From Loktanella sp. M215 (lineage in GTDB: Bacteria; Pseudomonadota; Alphaproteobacteria; Rhodobacterales; Rhodobacteraceae), in NCBI RefSeq assembly GCF_021735925.1, contig NZ_WMEA01000004.1:1-64000 (forward strand): DNA of 64,000 nt, given 5' to 3'. The notes beneath the pieces were generated by a model, which did no database searches, was not told the origin of the DNA, and worked only from the letters and a program-made list of their open reading frames with translations. The position numbers and the translations under genes were made by a program. Every line of letters begins with the position of its first letter. Position 1 is the first letter of the stretch. Shown here in pieces: positions 43,849 to 52,526 of this stretch.

Positions 43849-44365
43849 CCTTTGCGGTGGTGCCACGTGTCCGGTCTGGTGCCGATACTCGGGCGAGGGG
43901 TCAGGCGAGGAAGCGCTTCAGCGCGCCCCTCTTCTGAAACCTTGCCTCCCGGCGAGGGCAGGGGGGGAACCGCCGCAATGCTGAAATCAAAGCCAAAGGG
44001 GAGGGGGATCACCCGGCCTGCACAAAGCCGCAGGCGCAGGAAGGACGGGGACACCCCTTTGGGTGCCGTATTTCAGGGTTGCGGTGGGGGACCGGCGGTC
44101 CCCGTCTCGCTTTCTTTTTCTCTGAGCGGTGCAGCGGCGTATCGCGCTTGCGCGAACCCCGCACCGCGCCCCAGCGATCGGAACCCGTCAGGGCGCATCG
44201 GCACGGACCAGGACGACCATGGCCGAAGGTTCGCGCACTGGCTCGGAGAGACAGGGCGCGGGCCATGCGGACAGGGAGGATGGGCCGGGACGTTGCGGGC
44301 GGAGGCCGGTCTGCCGGCGGGAGCCTGAGAAGCGCGGTGACACGCCCTCAGGGCGGGTCAGGGGC
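43849..44365 (-). repeat. Leader cassette copy 2, upstream of the DUF3768/ParB-like operon
   Basis: Second copy of the ~500-bp unit at 36023-36521. Long blocks are nearly identical: the first ~130 bp next to the gene start and the last ~290 bp. The middle (about 43980-44075) is divergent and carries its own stem around CACCCCTTTGGGTG. Identity extends into the ribosome-binding site and stops at the start codon. The conserved part has the stem GGGGACC-GGC-GGTCCCC and GCCC-TCA-GGGC. Confidence 0.85.
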
Positions 44366-44551
44366 CTTAATTCAGGGAGGGCTAGCTGCAACAGTTATGA
44401 AGTGAAAAGGTCACGCAAGACATAGTAGCGACAATAGCGGTTCTGAGTGCGAAGTTCAGCAGCAGGTCGATCCAGTTCGGTAGATTGCCGAGTCAAAGAT
44501 TAGTCTAGGCATTGAAACCGCGCTTTTAAGCCAAGCAATCCAGTTGCACTT

Positions 44552-45334
44552 TCAACCCAGCCAAACGTCAAGAAAGAGCATGATCACCAGACCAAATGCC
44601 AGTCCGAGCGTGGCTCTGTTCTGGTTTCCGCTGCGATGCGTTTCAGGGATGATTTCGTGACTGATGACGTAAAGCATGGCGCCTGCTGCGAAGGCCAAAC
44701 CCCACGGCAAAATAGGCTCGGAGAGACCGATGATGCCAGCCCCCAGCAATCCACCCACCGGTTCGACCAGACCCGTCATCGCGGCGATACCCCAAGCCCG
44801 CCATTTTCCATAGCCCTCGCCTAGAAGCGCAACGGCGACTGCAAGCCCCTCAGGCGCATTTTGCAGACCTATGCCGATCGCAAGTGGCATTCCGCCTTCC
44901 AGGCCCCCTGACCCGAAGCCGACGCCAACGGCAAGGCCCTCGGGAAAATTGTGGATCGTGATCGCGATGATGAATAACCAGACACGGCGCAGCGATGCGG
45001 CTGCCGGTCCCTCCCGTCCCCCGCTGAAGTGTTCGTGAGGCAACTTCTCATTCATCAGAGCGACAGCACCCATGCCAAGCAAAATTGCGAGACACACGAT
45101 GGCAGCGGGTGCGGCCTCGCTCTGGTACTGCGGTTCTGCCGCATCGAGTGCGGGGATGATCAAAGAGAAAAAGGATGCAGCTAACATGACGCCTGCGGCA
45201 AATCCGAGTGACAGATCTCGCGTCGCGCGAGACGGGATGCGTCCAAACAGGACTGGAATCGCACCAATCGCGGTAAGCGAACCGGCAGCGAGACTTCCCA
45301 GAAATCCGAGCAAGATGGGTGACATTGAGATCAT
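44552..45334 (-). CDS. ZIP-family metal transporter
   Basis: About 260 residues, eight hydrophobic segments. ZIP signature residues lie in IAITIHNFPEGLAVGVGFGS and IGLQNAPEGLAVAVALLGEG, the two metal-binding helices. The His-containing loop is EKLPHEHFSGGREG. ATG 45334 follows AGAGG. ZIP proteins bring divalent metals (Zn, Fe, Mn) into the cytoplasm, and the GufA/ZupT type fits best. It is part of the metal island with LspA, MerR and ZntA. Confidence 0.88.
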   Translation of the reverse strand: MISMSPILLGFLGSLAAGSLTAIGAIPVLFGRIPSRATRDLSLGFAAGVMLAASFFSLIIPALDAAEPQYQSEAAPAAIVCLAILLGMGAVALMNEKLPHEHFSGGREGPAAASLRRVWLFIIAITIHNFPEGLAVGVGFGSGGLEGGMPLAIGIGLQNAPEGLAVAVALLGEGYGKWRAWGIAAMTGLVEPVGGLLGAGIIGLSEPILPWGLAFAAGAMLYVISHEIIPETHRSGNQNRATLGLAFGLVIMLFLDVWLG

Positions 45335-45428
45335 CAGGGCCTCTGAGGCGTTGCGATTGCTTGTCGGGTGCCGAAATGCTGGCTCGAACCAGTGCCCGTT
45401 AAAGTGAAGATTTCGATCTGCTGCATGA

Positions 45429-45902
45429 TCATGTCTGCGCCGGTCGTGAAAATCTCTCCGGCACAAACAAAACGGCGACACCTGTCACGATCGCAACATC
45501 AGCGATGTTGAACGCTGGCCAATGGGTATTGCCAACATAGAAATCCAGAAAATCCGTAACCCCTCCGAAGCGAAGGCGGTCGACGATATTGCCGAGCGCG
45601 CCTCCGATGATCAGGCCATAAGCGACCGCCTCGAGATACCTTGTTGTCCGCCACAGCATTACTGCAAGCACGCCACAAACAGCGAAGGCGATCAGGCTCA
45701 GGGCCCACCATGGCATGTTACCGAACAGACCAAATGTAACGCCGTCATTGCGGAGGAATGTCAGGTTGAACCCCGGGAGCACCGGCAGGCTATCCGAGAG
45801 GCGATCAGCATTCATCGCCACGATGGTTTTCGAGACTTGGTCGGTAACCAAAGCCGTGCACAGCGCCATCAATCCTGCATTTTGTGTGTTCAGGACTGGC
45901 AA
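45429..45902 (-). CDS. lspA: Lipoprotein signal peptidase (signal peptidase II)
   Basis: 157 residues, four transmembrane helices. The catalytic Asp motifs are both present: GGALGNIVDRLRFGGVTDFLD and FNIADVAIVTG. The N-terminal conserved DQVSK is also there. TTG 45902 is the likely start because GGGGAGG lies 8 bp upstream, and the next ATG (45869) would cut into the first helix. LspA copies are often carried in Pb/Cd/Zn resistance loci, which matches this setting. It cleaves prolipoproteins in the inner membrane. Confidence 0.92.
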   Translation of the reverse strand: MPVLNTQNAGLMALCTALVTDQVSKTIVAMNADRLSDSLPVLPGFNLTFLRNDGVTFGLFGNMPWWALSLIAFAVCGVLAVMLWRTTRYLEAVAYGLIIGGALGNIVDRLRFGGVTDFLDFYVGNTHWPAFNIADVAIVTGVAVLFVPERFSRPAQT

Positions 45903-46057
45903 TCGATGACCTCCCCTACAGATTTTCCCGACAAAACGGGACCCTTCTGCTTCACGGTCACTTGACTGGACATTGATGACGCCTTCTCTTTTGGGTGGTC
46001 CATACTGATTGCTGTCAAAGGCATGACCATCATATTTCTTGCCGGAGACACTTCCAC

Positions 46058-46732
46058 ATGTTGACCAGACGCCATTTCATCGCGACGACAGCAGCCATGT
46101 TCTCTGCTCCGCTTGCGGGGCCTGCCTTCGCGAACACGTGGCCGACCGGCGCGGAAAAAGCTGCCTGGGATGCGCAAGTTACCCCACCCGGGTACAACCC
46201 GACTACGTCGAACCCATGGGGGTTGCATCCGCGCCTGTTGCCGCAGCGTGTCGAGGCGCGGCCGGGTCTTCTGCCCGGCGACATTCATGTCGATGCCGTG
46301 GCGCGTTACCTCTATCATATCGAAGAGGGTGGAACGGCCATGCGCTACGGCGTCGCCATCGGCCGCGACGGCCTTTATGAGCCGGGCACCTACACCATCA
46401 AGCGCAAAGTCGAATGGCCACACTGGACCCCGACCGCGTCGATGATCGAACGATCGCCGGACACCTATGCGCAATTTGCCGACGGTCAGGAACCCGGTCC
46501 GGGCAACGCTCTCGGATCGCGGGCCCTCTATCTCTATATTGGTGATCGGGACACCTATCTGCGGATCCACGGCACGCCGCAACCGCGGTCGATCGGCAGC
46601 CGTGCAAGTTCCGGCTGCGTGCGCATGGTGATGCCGCACATTAACGATCTTTATGAACAGGTGAGTACCGGCGTTACCGCTTACCTTTATCCGGCTGAAG
46701 GCGATGGCCCGATGACGGCGCATACAACCTGA
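46058..46732 (+). CDS. L,D-transpeptidase with signal peptide
   Basis: 224 residues. Signal peptide MLTRRHFIATTAAMFSAPLA with a twin-Arg-like start. YkuD catalytic motif HGTPQPRSIGSRASSGCVRM (His and Cys nucleophile present). The domain also contains YGVAIGRDGLYEPGTYTIKR. GGAG at 46043 supports ATG 46058. Forms 3-3 peptidoglycan crosslinks or attaches proteins to the wall. It converges on the envelope operon that ends at 46768. Confidence 0.9.
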   Translation: MLTRRHFIATTAAMFSAPLAGPAFANTWPTGAEKAAWDAQVTPPGYNPTTSNPWGLHPRLLPQRVEARPGLLPGDIHVDAVARYLYHIEEGGTAMRYGVAIGRDGLYEPGTYTIKRKVEWPHWTPTASMIERSPDTYAQFADGQEPGPGNALGSRALYLYIGDRDTYLRIHGTPQPRSIGSRASSGCVRMVMPHINDLYEQVSTGVTAYLYPAEGDGPMTAHTT

Positions 46733-46767
46733 GATCAAACCACAGGGCGGGTAAGGCATGCCCTTAC

Positions 46768-47148
46768 TCATCCTGTGATCTGCGGCGTACCCTCACGTTG
46801 CAGGCAGATCGGGCGACCCTCCGATGTGCGCAATGGCAAGAGCGTCGTTTCGACCGGTCCTGCATGTTGGTACCAGTAACAGCCATCTTCCGGCTTCAAC
46901 CGCACCAATTGCAGATTTTGGTAGGGGGCTGCCATCGCGACGACCTCAGGCGGAACCTCCGCGAGAAAAAACGATGGTTCTGGCGGGACAGGCGGTAACG
47001 GTCTGGCACAGGCTGCAACGGTGATCAGCGCCAACCCGATCCCAGCAGATTTAGCCCAGTTTCGTGTCTGCCGACCACGTGTCTGATGTATTGTCGTCAG
47101 ATTGTTGCCTGTCTGACCGGTTTGTCTTGGATAAATTACAAGATGCAT
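46768..47148 (-). CDS. Putative small lipoprotein
   Basis: 126 codons. A hydrophobic segment ending in a lipobox (GIGLALITVAAC, Cys about residue 47) suggests a lipoprotein whose true start may be further downstream than ATG 47148. The mature part is short: PEDGCYWYQHAGPVETTLLP and EGRPICLQREG, with two Cys. Last gene of the eight-gene envelope operon. Function unknown. LspA encoded nearby could process it. Confidence 0.65.
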   Translation of the reverse strand: MHLVIYPRQTGQTGNNLTTIHQTRGRQTRNWAKSAGIGLALITVAACARPLPPVPPEPSFFLAEVPPEVVAMAAPYQNLQLVRLKPEDGCYWYQHAGPVETTLLPLRTSEGRPICLQREGTPQITG

Positions 47149-47151
47149 GAA

Positions 47152-47607
47152 TCAGTTTCCCGGATAGCTGGCAAAGACGTCCGTGGATCCGTCGTCGTTG
47201 ATGAGAAAGACGTCGTAAGCGTCCGCACGTCGCCCCTGATCCATACCTGGCGAACCAAGCGGCATATCCGGCACGGCAAGTCCAACCGCATCCGGGCGAT
47301 CCTGTAAGAGGCGGCGGATGTCAGCAGCGGGAACATGTCCTTCGATAATATAACCATCAACCATGGCGGTGTGGCAGGACATCATATTTTGCGGGACCCC
47401 ACTTTCCATCTTGTACCGAATGAGCAGTCCCCCATTCACATCTTCGCCCGTTGGCGCAAAACCATTGGCTTTGAGATGCTCCATCCAGGCGAGGCAGCAA
47501 CCGCAACCATTGGTTTTCTGCACATTGATCGGCGTCGCTTCTGCAAAGGCCTGCGTGGCCGAAAAGAGTGCGAGGGTGCCAATCAGAGCGGCGATACGTG
47601 GTTTCAT
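47152..47607 (-). CDS. DUF411 periplasmic metal-binding protein
   Basis: 151 residues with a Sec signal peptide (MKPRIAALIGTLALFSATQA). DUF411 hallmarks are KTNGCGCCLAWMEHLKANGF (CxCC), SCHTAMVDGYIIEGHVPAAD and GLAVPDMPLGSPGMD. Proteins of this family are linked to copper handling. The Cys, His and Met residues fit soft-metal binding. Located between the M23 peptidase and the small lipoprotein gene, with 3-bp gaps on both sides. Confidence 0.9.
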   Translation of the reverse strand: MKPRIAALIGTLALFSATQAFAEATPINVQKTNGCGCCLAWMEHLKANGFAPTGEDVNGGLLIRYKMESGVPQNMMSCHTAMVDGYIIEGHVPAADIRRLLQDRPDAVGLAVPDMPLGSPGMDQGRRADAYDVFLINDDGSTDVFASYPGN

Positions 47608-47610
47608 GTT

Positions 47611-48984
47611 TCAAAGCCTTCCGTTTGTTGTTGTGACGTGCGCGCTGGCCAGACTTCGCTCCAGACCAGACCGTGCGGAGGCCAATTGTACCAGGTTCGC
47701 GGCATCATCGCCTTTGGCTTCCAAAGCCTCATTAAGCCGGTCGTCGGAGAGGGGATCTGTAGGACGGCCGTTTACGCGCACTTCGTAATGCAAATTTGGG
47801 CCGGTGGCCGTGCCAGTGGCACCAACATTGCCGATGACATCGCCTGCTGTGACGCGGTCGCCGATGGAAAGCCCTTCTGGTACGGCGCTCAGGTGTGCAT
47901 ATCGGGTCATGGTGTCTGATCCATGCGCGATTTCTACGGTCCGGCCATAGCCGCCGCGGGTGCCAATGAAGCTGACGCGCCCTGGGGCCGTTGCCTGCAC
48001 CGGTGTGCCCCGTGCCGCCGCAAAATCGATGCCTGTATGCATCCGGGTATTCCCGAAGACTGGGTGCTTGCGCTGGCCGTAGACCGAACTCAGGCGCGCG
48101 CCCTCAACCGGCTGCGCAAAGGTCCGCATCACGGCACCATCGCGGTAGATGACAGCTCTCCCCGACCCATCTTCTGGCCAAACGATCTCGAAGACCGCGT
48201 CTCCAAGATCAAGAGCCGCAAACGTCATGTCTGGTTCGCCAATCACTGCATCGCCGACCCGTGCCTCGCGCCACATCACTTTCAGTGTTTCACCACCGGA
48301 CAGGTCGCGACGAAAATCCACGGTACCGCCCAACATCTGAGCTAGATCGACAGCAAATCGTGCGGGTATCCCGGCATCCTCAAGCGCTGCGAAAATCGAA
48401 CTGTCTATGACGGTCTCACCTGCAAGGGTCGTGATATCCGGCGCGGGGGTCACGACACGCGTTGCAACACGGTCTCCGAAGACGGCTTCGATCTGAACGC
48501 CGTCGTCCACGTCGAGCGACACGCGTTTCGGGCGGCCATCCGCAGTTGTAATGACGGTGAGTGAATGACCTGGACGCAACTGCCTCAAATCGAACTCTAC
48601 TCCAAGCGCCAGAGCGATTTCTGCACGATCGGTGGCGGACAGTCCTGCCTCGCCCAGAACCGCGTCCAAAGTCTCACCGGTGGCGATCTCGCGGGACCAG
48701 GTCGTGACTGAGGGTTGAAGCGCGGGAAGGGACATTTGGACCGGCGCTATGTTCAAGACGGCAGGTGCCGCGAGCGCCGGCGTTTCGTCTGGCGAAGAGA
48801 CTATGGAAGCCATATCGACCATGTCATCGAATGGCAGGGGTGCCACGGTGTCAGGCTCCCAACGACCAATGTCCGTCAGTGCGACGGGAACAGCTTCCTT
48901 CGCCATAACATTCGACAGTACGATGACTGCAGACGAAGCGCCGCCTGCCAAAACAAGGCCTACGGCCAGGTATCTGAGTTTCAT
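47611..48984 (-). CDS. M23-family peptidase (LytM domain)
   Basis: 457 residues. N-terminal membrane anchor (LRYLAVGLVLAGGASSAVIV), central domains with a LysM-like opening (EIATGETLDAVLGEAGLSAT), and a C-terminal LytM domain with zinc ligands in NTRMHTGIDFAAARGTPVQA and TGPNLHYEVRVNGRPTDP. Cleaves peptidoglycan crosslinks or activates amidases in the periplasm. The start overlaps the SCO gene stop by 4 bp. Confidence 0.9.
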   Translation of the reverse strand: MKLRYLAVGLVLAGGASSAVIVLSNVMAKEAVPVALTDIGRWEPDTVAPLPFDDMVDMASIVSSPDETPALAAPAVLNIAPVQMSLPALQPSVTTWSREIATGETLDAVLGEAGLSATDRAEIALALGVEFDLRQLRPGHSLTVITTADGRPKRVSLDVDDGVQIEAVFGDRVATRVVTPAPDITTLAGETVIDSSIFAALEDAGIPARFAVDLAQMLGGTVDFRRDLSGGETLKVMWREARVGDAVIGEPDMTFAALDLGDAVFEIVWPEDGSGRAVIYRDGAVMRTFAQPVEGARLSSVYGQRKHPVFGNTRMHTGIDFAAARGTPVQATAPGRVSFIGTRGGYGRTVEIAHGSDTMTRYAHLSAVPEGLSIGDRVTAGDVIGNVGATGTATGPNLHYEVRVNGRPTDPLSDDRLNEALEAKGDDAANLVQLASARSGLERSLASAHVTTTNGRL

Positions 48985-49607
48985 GTGGTGTCCCCCGTCT
49001 CGTTGTCCAAAGCGCGGCGGATCTTGGGCACCGCAAACGCTCTCGGCTCATGATAGTCGATGGTGCCGGAAAATCCACCGGTTGCCGCGAAGGTAAACAC
49101 GGTCGCGGTATGGTTCATCGTGTAGCTCCCGGTTTCGGCGGGAACCTTCTCATAGCGCACACGAAAGCCATCGGCCGCGCGTGCAATCTGATCCGTCGTG
49201 CCCGTCCAGCCGCGAATTGCGGGGTGAAAATAGCCGACGTAGTCGGCCATGGCCTCCACCGTGTCACGATCAGGGTCGACGGTGATGAACACCACATTCA
49301 ACCGCTCGGCGTCTGCCCCCAAGTCGTCGAGCCAGCCTGAGATATCCGACAAGGTGGTAGGGCAAACGTCAGGGCAAAAGGTGAACCCGAAAAATACCAG
49401 TGAAGCGCGGCCAATCAGATTTTCTGGCCCCACCGTGCGCCCTTCGTGGTCGGTCAGCTCAAAATCCATCGACGTCAGCGGCGCCGGTCTCTGTGCAACC
49501 GGTTCTACCGCGCCGGGGCCGTCGACGCGCCACCAGCCGGCAAAGAGTGTCAGCCCGAGCGCACCCAGACCTGCTGTACCGTATGTCAGAGCCGCGCGAC
49601 GTTGCAT
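48981..49607 (-). CDS. SCO1/SenC-family copper chaperone (second in operon)
   Basis: 208 residues, membrane-anchored (LTYGTAGLGALGLTLFAGWW). The copper-binding CxxxC is in FFGFTFCPDVCPTTLSDI, and the distal His is in YTMNHTATVFTF. SCO proteins deliver copper to the CuA site of cytochrome oxidases or act as thiol reductases. One-base overlap with the PCuAC gene, its usual functional partner. It is distinct in sequence from the other SCO gene at 51187. Confidence 0.92.
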   Translation of the reverse strand: MQRRAALTYGTAGLGALGLTLFAGWWRVDGPGAVEPVAQRPAPLTSMDFELTDHEGRTVGPENLIGRASLVFFGFTFCPDVCPTTLSDISGWLDDLGADAERLNVVFITVDPDRDTVEAMADYVGYFHPAIRGWTGTTDQIARAADGFRVRYEKVPAETGSYTMNHTATVFTFAATGGFSGTIDYHEPRAFAVPKIRRALDNETGDTT

Positions 49608-50113
49608 CAGCCGTCAGGCCCGCGGGCGGCGACACCAAGGATGGGGACCTCGACAGGAATTTTAGCGCCATCTTCAAGTGTAAGTATGAGTGGAAAGGTT
49701 CCACCTTCTTTCATCGGACTTTGCAGCATCATTAACATTGCATGCATGCCCCCTGGTTCCAGCGCGATACTGTGGCCCGGGGCAATCAATATTTCTTCGA
49801 CCGGCACCATGGTACTGACGCCATCGGCACTTATCGTCGTCCGATGTATCTGAGCCATCATGGCGAGGGGTGTGGTGATGTTGCCCATAAGCGTCACCGC
49901 CTCGTCGCCGGTGTTATGAACAATGAAGTATGCCGCACCAGGGCGCGTGGTCCCGATCGCGGCGCGGGCCCAGGGGCTTTCCACGACGACGTCGTCGGAT
50001 CCCGCAAAGGCATTTCCGGGGATTGAAATGATGGCGGCGCATGCGGCAAGTGCCGCAAGTGTCAGGCGTGTCATGCTATGGGGCCTCGAGGTGTGAAACA
50101 TTGTTTTGTTCAT
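49607..50113 (-). CDS. PCu(A)C-type periplasmic copper chaperone
   Basis: 168 residues with a signal peptide (LTLAALAACAAIISIPGNAFA). The family motif H(M)X10MX21HXM is seen as MAQIHRTTISADGVSTM, then IALEPGGMHAMLMML. It binds Cu(I) and works with SCO proteins in CuA assembly. Start and stop are both overlapped by neighbours, so it is firmly within the operon. Confidence 0.9.
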   Translation of the reverse strand: MNKTMFHTSRPHSMTRLTLAALAACAAIISIPGNAFAGSDDVVVESPWARAAIGTTRPGAAYFIVHNTGDEAVTLMGNITTPLAMMAQIHRTTISADGVSTMVPVEEILIAPGHSIALEPGGMHAMLMMLQSPMKEGGTFPLILTLEDGAKIPVEVPILGVAARGPDG

Positions 50114-50769
50114 GAGTCACCTGCCGCAACCTCTGCCGCTACGAGGGCCCGCAGTTCCGCCTCACCGAATGGGTCAACCGGTTTGCCGTTTACAAAAAAC
50201 GTAGGCGTCTGCCGGATGCCCATGGTCTCGACGTCGGTGCGGTCCTGATTCATGACCGCGACCACGTCCGGCATCAGCATCTGCGATTGTGCGGCGGCGA
50301 CATCGAGCCCGGCGGAGCCTGCGATTTGCAGGATCAGTCCGGGCTCCGGCGCACCATGGGATGCCCATCGCGGCTGTTCGGTCAGGATCGCTTCCAATAC
50401 CGGCTCATAGACGTCCTGCATCCGCGCGGCTTCCAGAATGCGAATTGCCTCGTCAGACCCCGCACCATGGAATGCGGTGTAGCGGATCGCGACGCGCACT
50501 GCGCTGCCATGTTCGGCCATGATGTCTTTCACCACCGGATAGTAAGCGCGGCAGGCTTCGCAGGCGGGATCGAAAAATTCGACGATGGTCACGGGGGCAT
50601 CCTGCGGTCCAAGGATCGGCGAATAAGGACGCAGCAGAGCCTCGACCTGTTCAGGGGGCACCGTTGCCACGTCAGTCAGGGGCTCAGAGCGACCCACAAA
50701 CCAGCTTGCAGCGGCAAAGAGCACGATCGCTCCCGCAAGAACGGACAACAGAAGTGGCTTACGGTTCAT
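50110..50769 (-). CDS. DsbA-family thiol oxidoreductase
   Basis: 219 residues, N-terminal membrane anchor or signal (LLLSVLAGAIVLFAAASWFV). Thioredoxin-fold active site FFDPACEACRAYYPVV (CEAC), cis-Pro in MGIRQTPTFFVNGKPVDPFG. Acts in periplasmic disulfide formation together with the DsbB encoded directly upstream. The unusual CEAC dipeptide is common in membrane-anchored DsbA variants of alphaproteobacteria, as far as I recall. Confidence 0.92.
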   Translation of the reverse strand: MNRKPLLLSVLAGAIVLFAAASWFVGRSEPLTDVATVPPEQVEALLRPYSPILGPQDAPVTIVEFFDPACEACRAYYPVVKDIMAEHGSAVRVAIRYTAFHGAGSDEAIRILEAARMQDVYEPVLEAILTEQPRWASHGAPEPGLILQIAGSAGLDVAAAQSQMLMPDVVAVMNQDRTDVETMGIRQTPTFFVNGKPVDPFGEAELRALVAAEVAAGDS

Positions 50770-51190
50770 GACCAGGGTCCTTCAAAGAGAGAGCGGAGAG
50801 GGTCGCTGTCAGGGCGAAGGCCAAAAGCGACAGCAGTGGGATTGGTACGCCGACGATCAACTGGTTGTCGTCGGTACAGGACGGGCCGGTTGCCGTGCAA
50901 GGCTGGATCGGTTCAGGGATAATCCCTACGTACAGGCCCACATGCCAAAGTGCGATGGCCCCGCCGCCAATACTGAGAAGCACGCCATAACGTCCGATAC
51001 GGGTGTCGCCCCACCACAGGCCAAGACCAAGGATGATTGCGAGCGGGAACATGAAGACCCGTTGATACCAGCAGAGCAGGCAGGGCATCTGACCCAGCAC
51101 CTCGCCGATAAACAACACGGCCAACGACGCGCAGAGCGCGACGACCCATGCGCCAATCAGCGCGGGCTCTCCGGTCAAGCGCACCGTCAT
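50759..51190 (-). CDS. DsbB-like disulfide bond formation protein
   Basis: 143 residues, four transmembrane segments. The quinone-proximal Cys pair is PCLLCWYQRVFMFP and the second periplasmic pair is IQPCTATGPSCTDDNQ. Re-oxidises the DsbA encoded immediately downstream (11-bp overlap) and passes electrons to quinone. Overlaps the SCO gene upstream by 4 bp. Confidence 0.92.
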   Translation of the reverse strand: MTVRLTGEPALIGAWVVALCASLAVLFIGEVLGQMPCLLCWYQRVFMFPLAIILGLGLWWGDTRIGRYGVLLSIGGGAIALWHVGLYVGIIPEPIQPCTATGPSCTDDNQLIVGVPIPLLSLLAFALTATLSALSLKDPGHEP

Positions 51191-51813
51191 TCGCGCAGAC
51201 GACCGGTCAGGTCGGCAAGAATGTCTTCCGCCGGGGTGCCGTAAGCGTAGGTCGACAGAAAGTCGCCCTCGGGGCCAAACAGAAATAACTGCGACGAGTG
51301 GCCCATCGTGTATCCCCCGGGTGCGGCGGCTTCCGCAACCTTCTCATAGAAGATGTAGAAGCCCTCGGCCGTACGTTCGATCTGCTCGGGCGTGCCCGTC
51401 AGGCCGATGATCCCGGCGTCGAACTGTGGCACGAACTCTGCCAATGCTTGCGGGCCATCGCGAGCCGGATCGATTGAGATGAAGAGCGGTTGCACAAAGG
51501 AGGCGTCAGACCCCAGCCCATCCATCACGGCCGCCACCTCAGCCAGTGTCGTGGGGCAAACATCCGGGCAATTCGTGAAGCCGAAAAAGACCAGCATCCA
51601 CTTGCCTGCAAAGTCATCCTGTGTGCGGATCATACCGGTATGGTCCGTCAGCTCGAACACGGCCTTGAAGGCGGTGTCCTGTGTCGTTGCCGCCTCCGTT
51701 GGATCATTGCCCCAGATCTGAAGTGCTATGACGGTCGCCGCAGCGACGCCCACCAGCCCCCAGAGGATCTTTTGAAGAGATGTCAGTTTCAATGCGGATG
51801 GCCTGCCAAGCAT
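51187..51813 (-). CDS. SCO1/SenC-family protein, first gene of envelope operon
   Basis: 208 residues from ATG 51813. A longer frame to 51837 would start inside the promoter and is rejected. One N-terminal helix (LWGLVGVAAATVIALQIWG), copper motif FFGFTNCPDVCPTTLAEV and distal His in YTMGHSSQLFLF. Preceded by a MerR-type operator (51839-51860). First of eight overlapping or near-abutting genes to 46768, which together handle copper, disulfides and cell wall. Confidence 0.92.
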   Translation of the reverse strand: MLGRPSALKLTSLQKILWGLVGVAAATVIALQIWGNDPTEAATTQDTAFKAVFELTDHTGMIRTQDDFAGKWMLVFFGFTNCPDVCPTTLAEVAAVMDGLGSDASFVQPLFISIDPARDGPQALAEFVPQFDAGIIGLTGTPEQIERTAEGFYIFYEKVAEAAAPGGYTMGHSSQLFLFGPEGDFLSTYAYGTPAEDILADLTGRLRE

Positions 51814-51838
51814 TCTTAAGTCTTGAGGCTGATACAAC

Positions 51839-51860
51839 CTCCAGCCACTTGAGCTTCAAG
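51839..51860 (-). promoter_or_regulatory. MerR-type operator/promoter for the envelope operon
   Basis: On the minus strand: CTTGAAGCT-CAAGTGGCT-GGAG, then a -10-like TTGTAT. It matches the operator ahead of zntA (53312-53333) at 17 of 22 positions and the one at 52346-52367 at 21 of 22. The long -35/-10 spacing and dyad are typical of MerR-family activation. Confidence 0.75.
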
Positions 51861-52065
51861 CGGTTATCGCAATTATATCCGCAGGATCACCGCCCTGTGA
51901 AACAGCGTGAGCAGGGTCGCTTGGCGAAGCCCGACATGCACGTGATTGGGAAATCGAAATACTGCCTCAAGCCAACTTTATTGATGAAGCGAGGTTGCAA
52001 TGGTCGCGTTACGACATGGCGATTTTGTCACCGCCGCAACTTCGGCCGATGCCCCGCGCTACATG

Positions 52066-52299
52066 TCAGGGCCAATCTGAAGCCCGATAAAGATGGGCGT
52101 GCCATTGGCCCGCGAAGTCGTGACGTGTTCGGACCGTCCCGGTGTGGTCCGTCAGCCGTTCGGATACAGGATGGAAAGCGCTGTCTCGGGCCAAAGCGTA
52201 TTCTTGTGTGCTTTGCGGCCAGAGTTGGAGCCCGACGATCGCGACCGCAGGAATAACGGCCAGCGTCCAGGGAAACTTTTGGCGAGAGGTCGGTTTCAT
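52066..52299 (-). pseudogene. Truncated SCO-family gene
   Basis: Starts like the intact SCO gene (MKPTSRQKFPWTLAVIPAVA, then LTDHTGTVRTRHDFAGQW) but breaks off before the CxxxC motif, ending HAHLYRASDWP. It keeps its own MerR-type promoter. Probably a decayed duplicate of the SCO gene at 51187. The 5' sequences of the two loci are alike (ATACAACCTCCAGCC on the plus strand in both). Confidence 0.7.
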
Positions 52300-52345
52300 T
52301 GCGTATAGCCTGCCTGAGATCTGTCATCGTCTGTCCCGATACAAC

Positions 52346-52367
52346 CTCCAGCCCCTTGAGCTTCAAG
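52346..52367 (-). promoter_or_regulatory. MerR-type operator ahead of the truncated SCO gene
   Basis: Minus strand CTTGAAGCT-CAAGGGGCT-GGAG followed by GTTGTAT. One difference from the operator at 51839-51860. A duplicated promoter now driving a broken gene. Confidence 0.7.
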
Positions 52368-52526
52368 TCCTTATCGCTACGTCGCCGCCAGTCTCACTGA
52401 CTGGTATATCTGCGGCATCAAGGCGGGCGATCGTAAGCGGAGGCATTCCGCTTGCCGCATTCTTGATCGCGCACCTGTCCGTAGTGTTCCAGCCGTCTTG
52501 ATGATGCTCTGGAATGCGGTTCGGTT

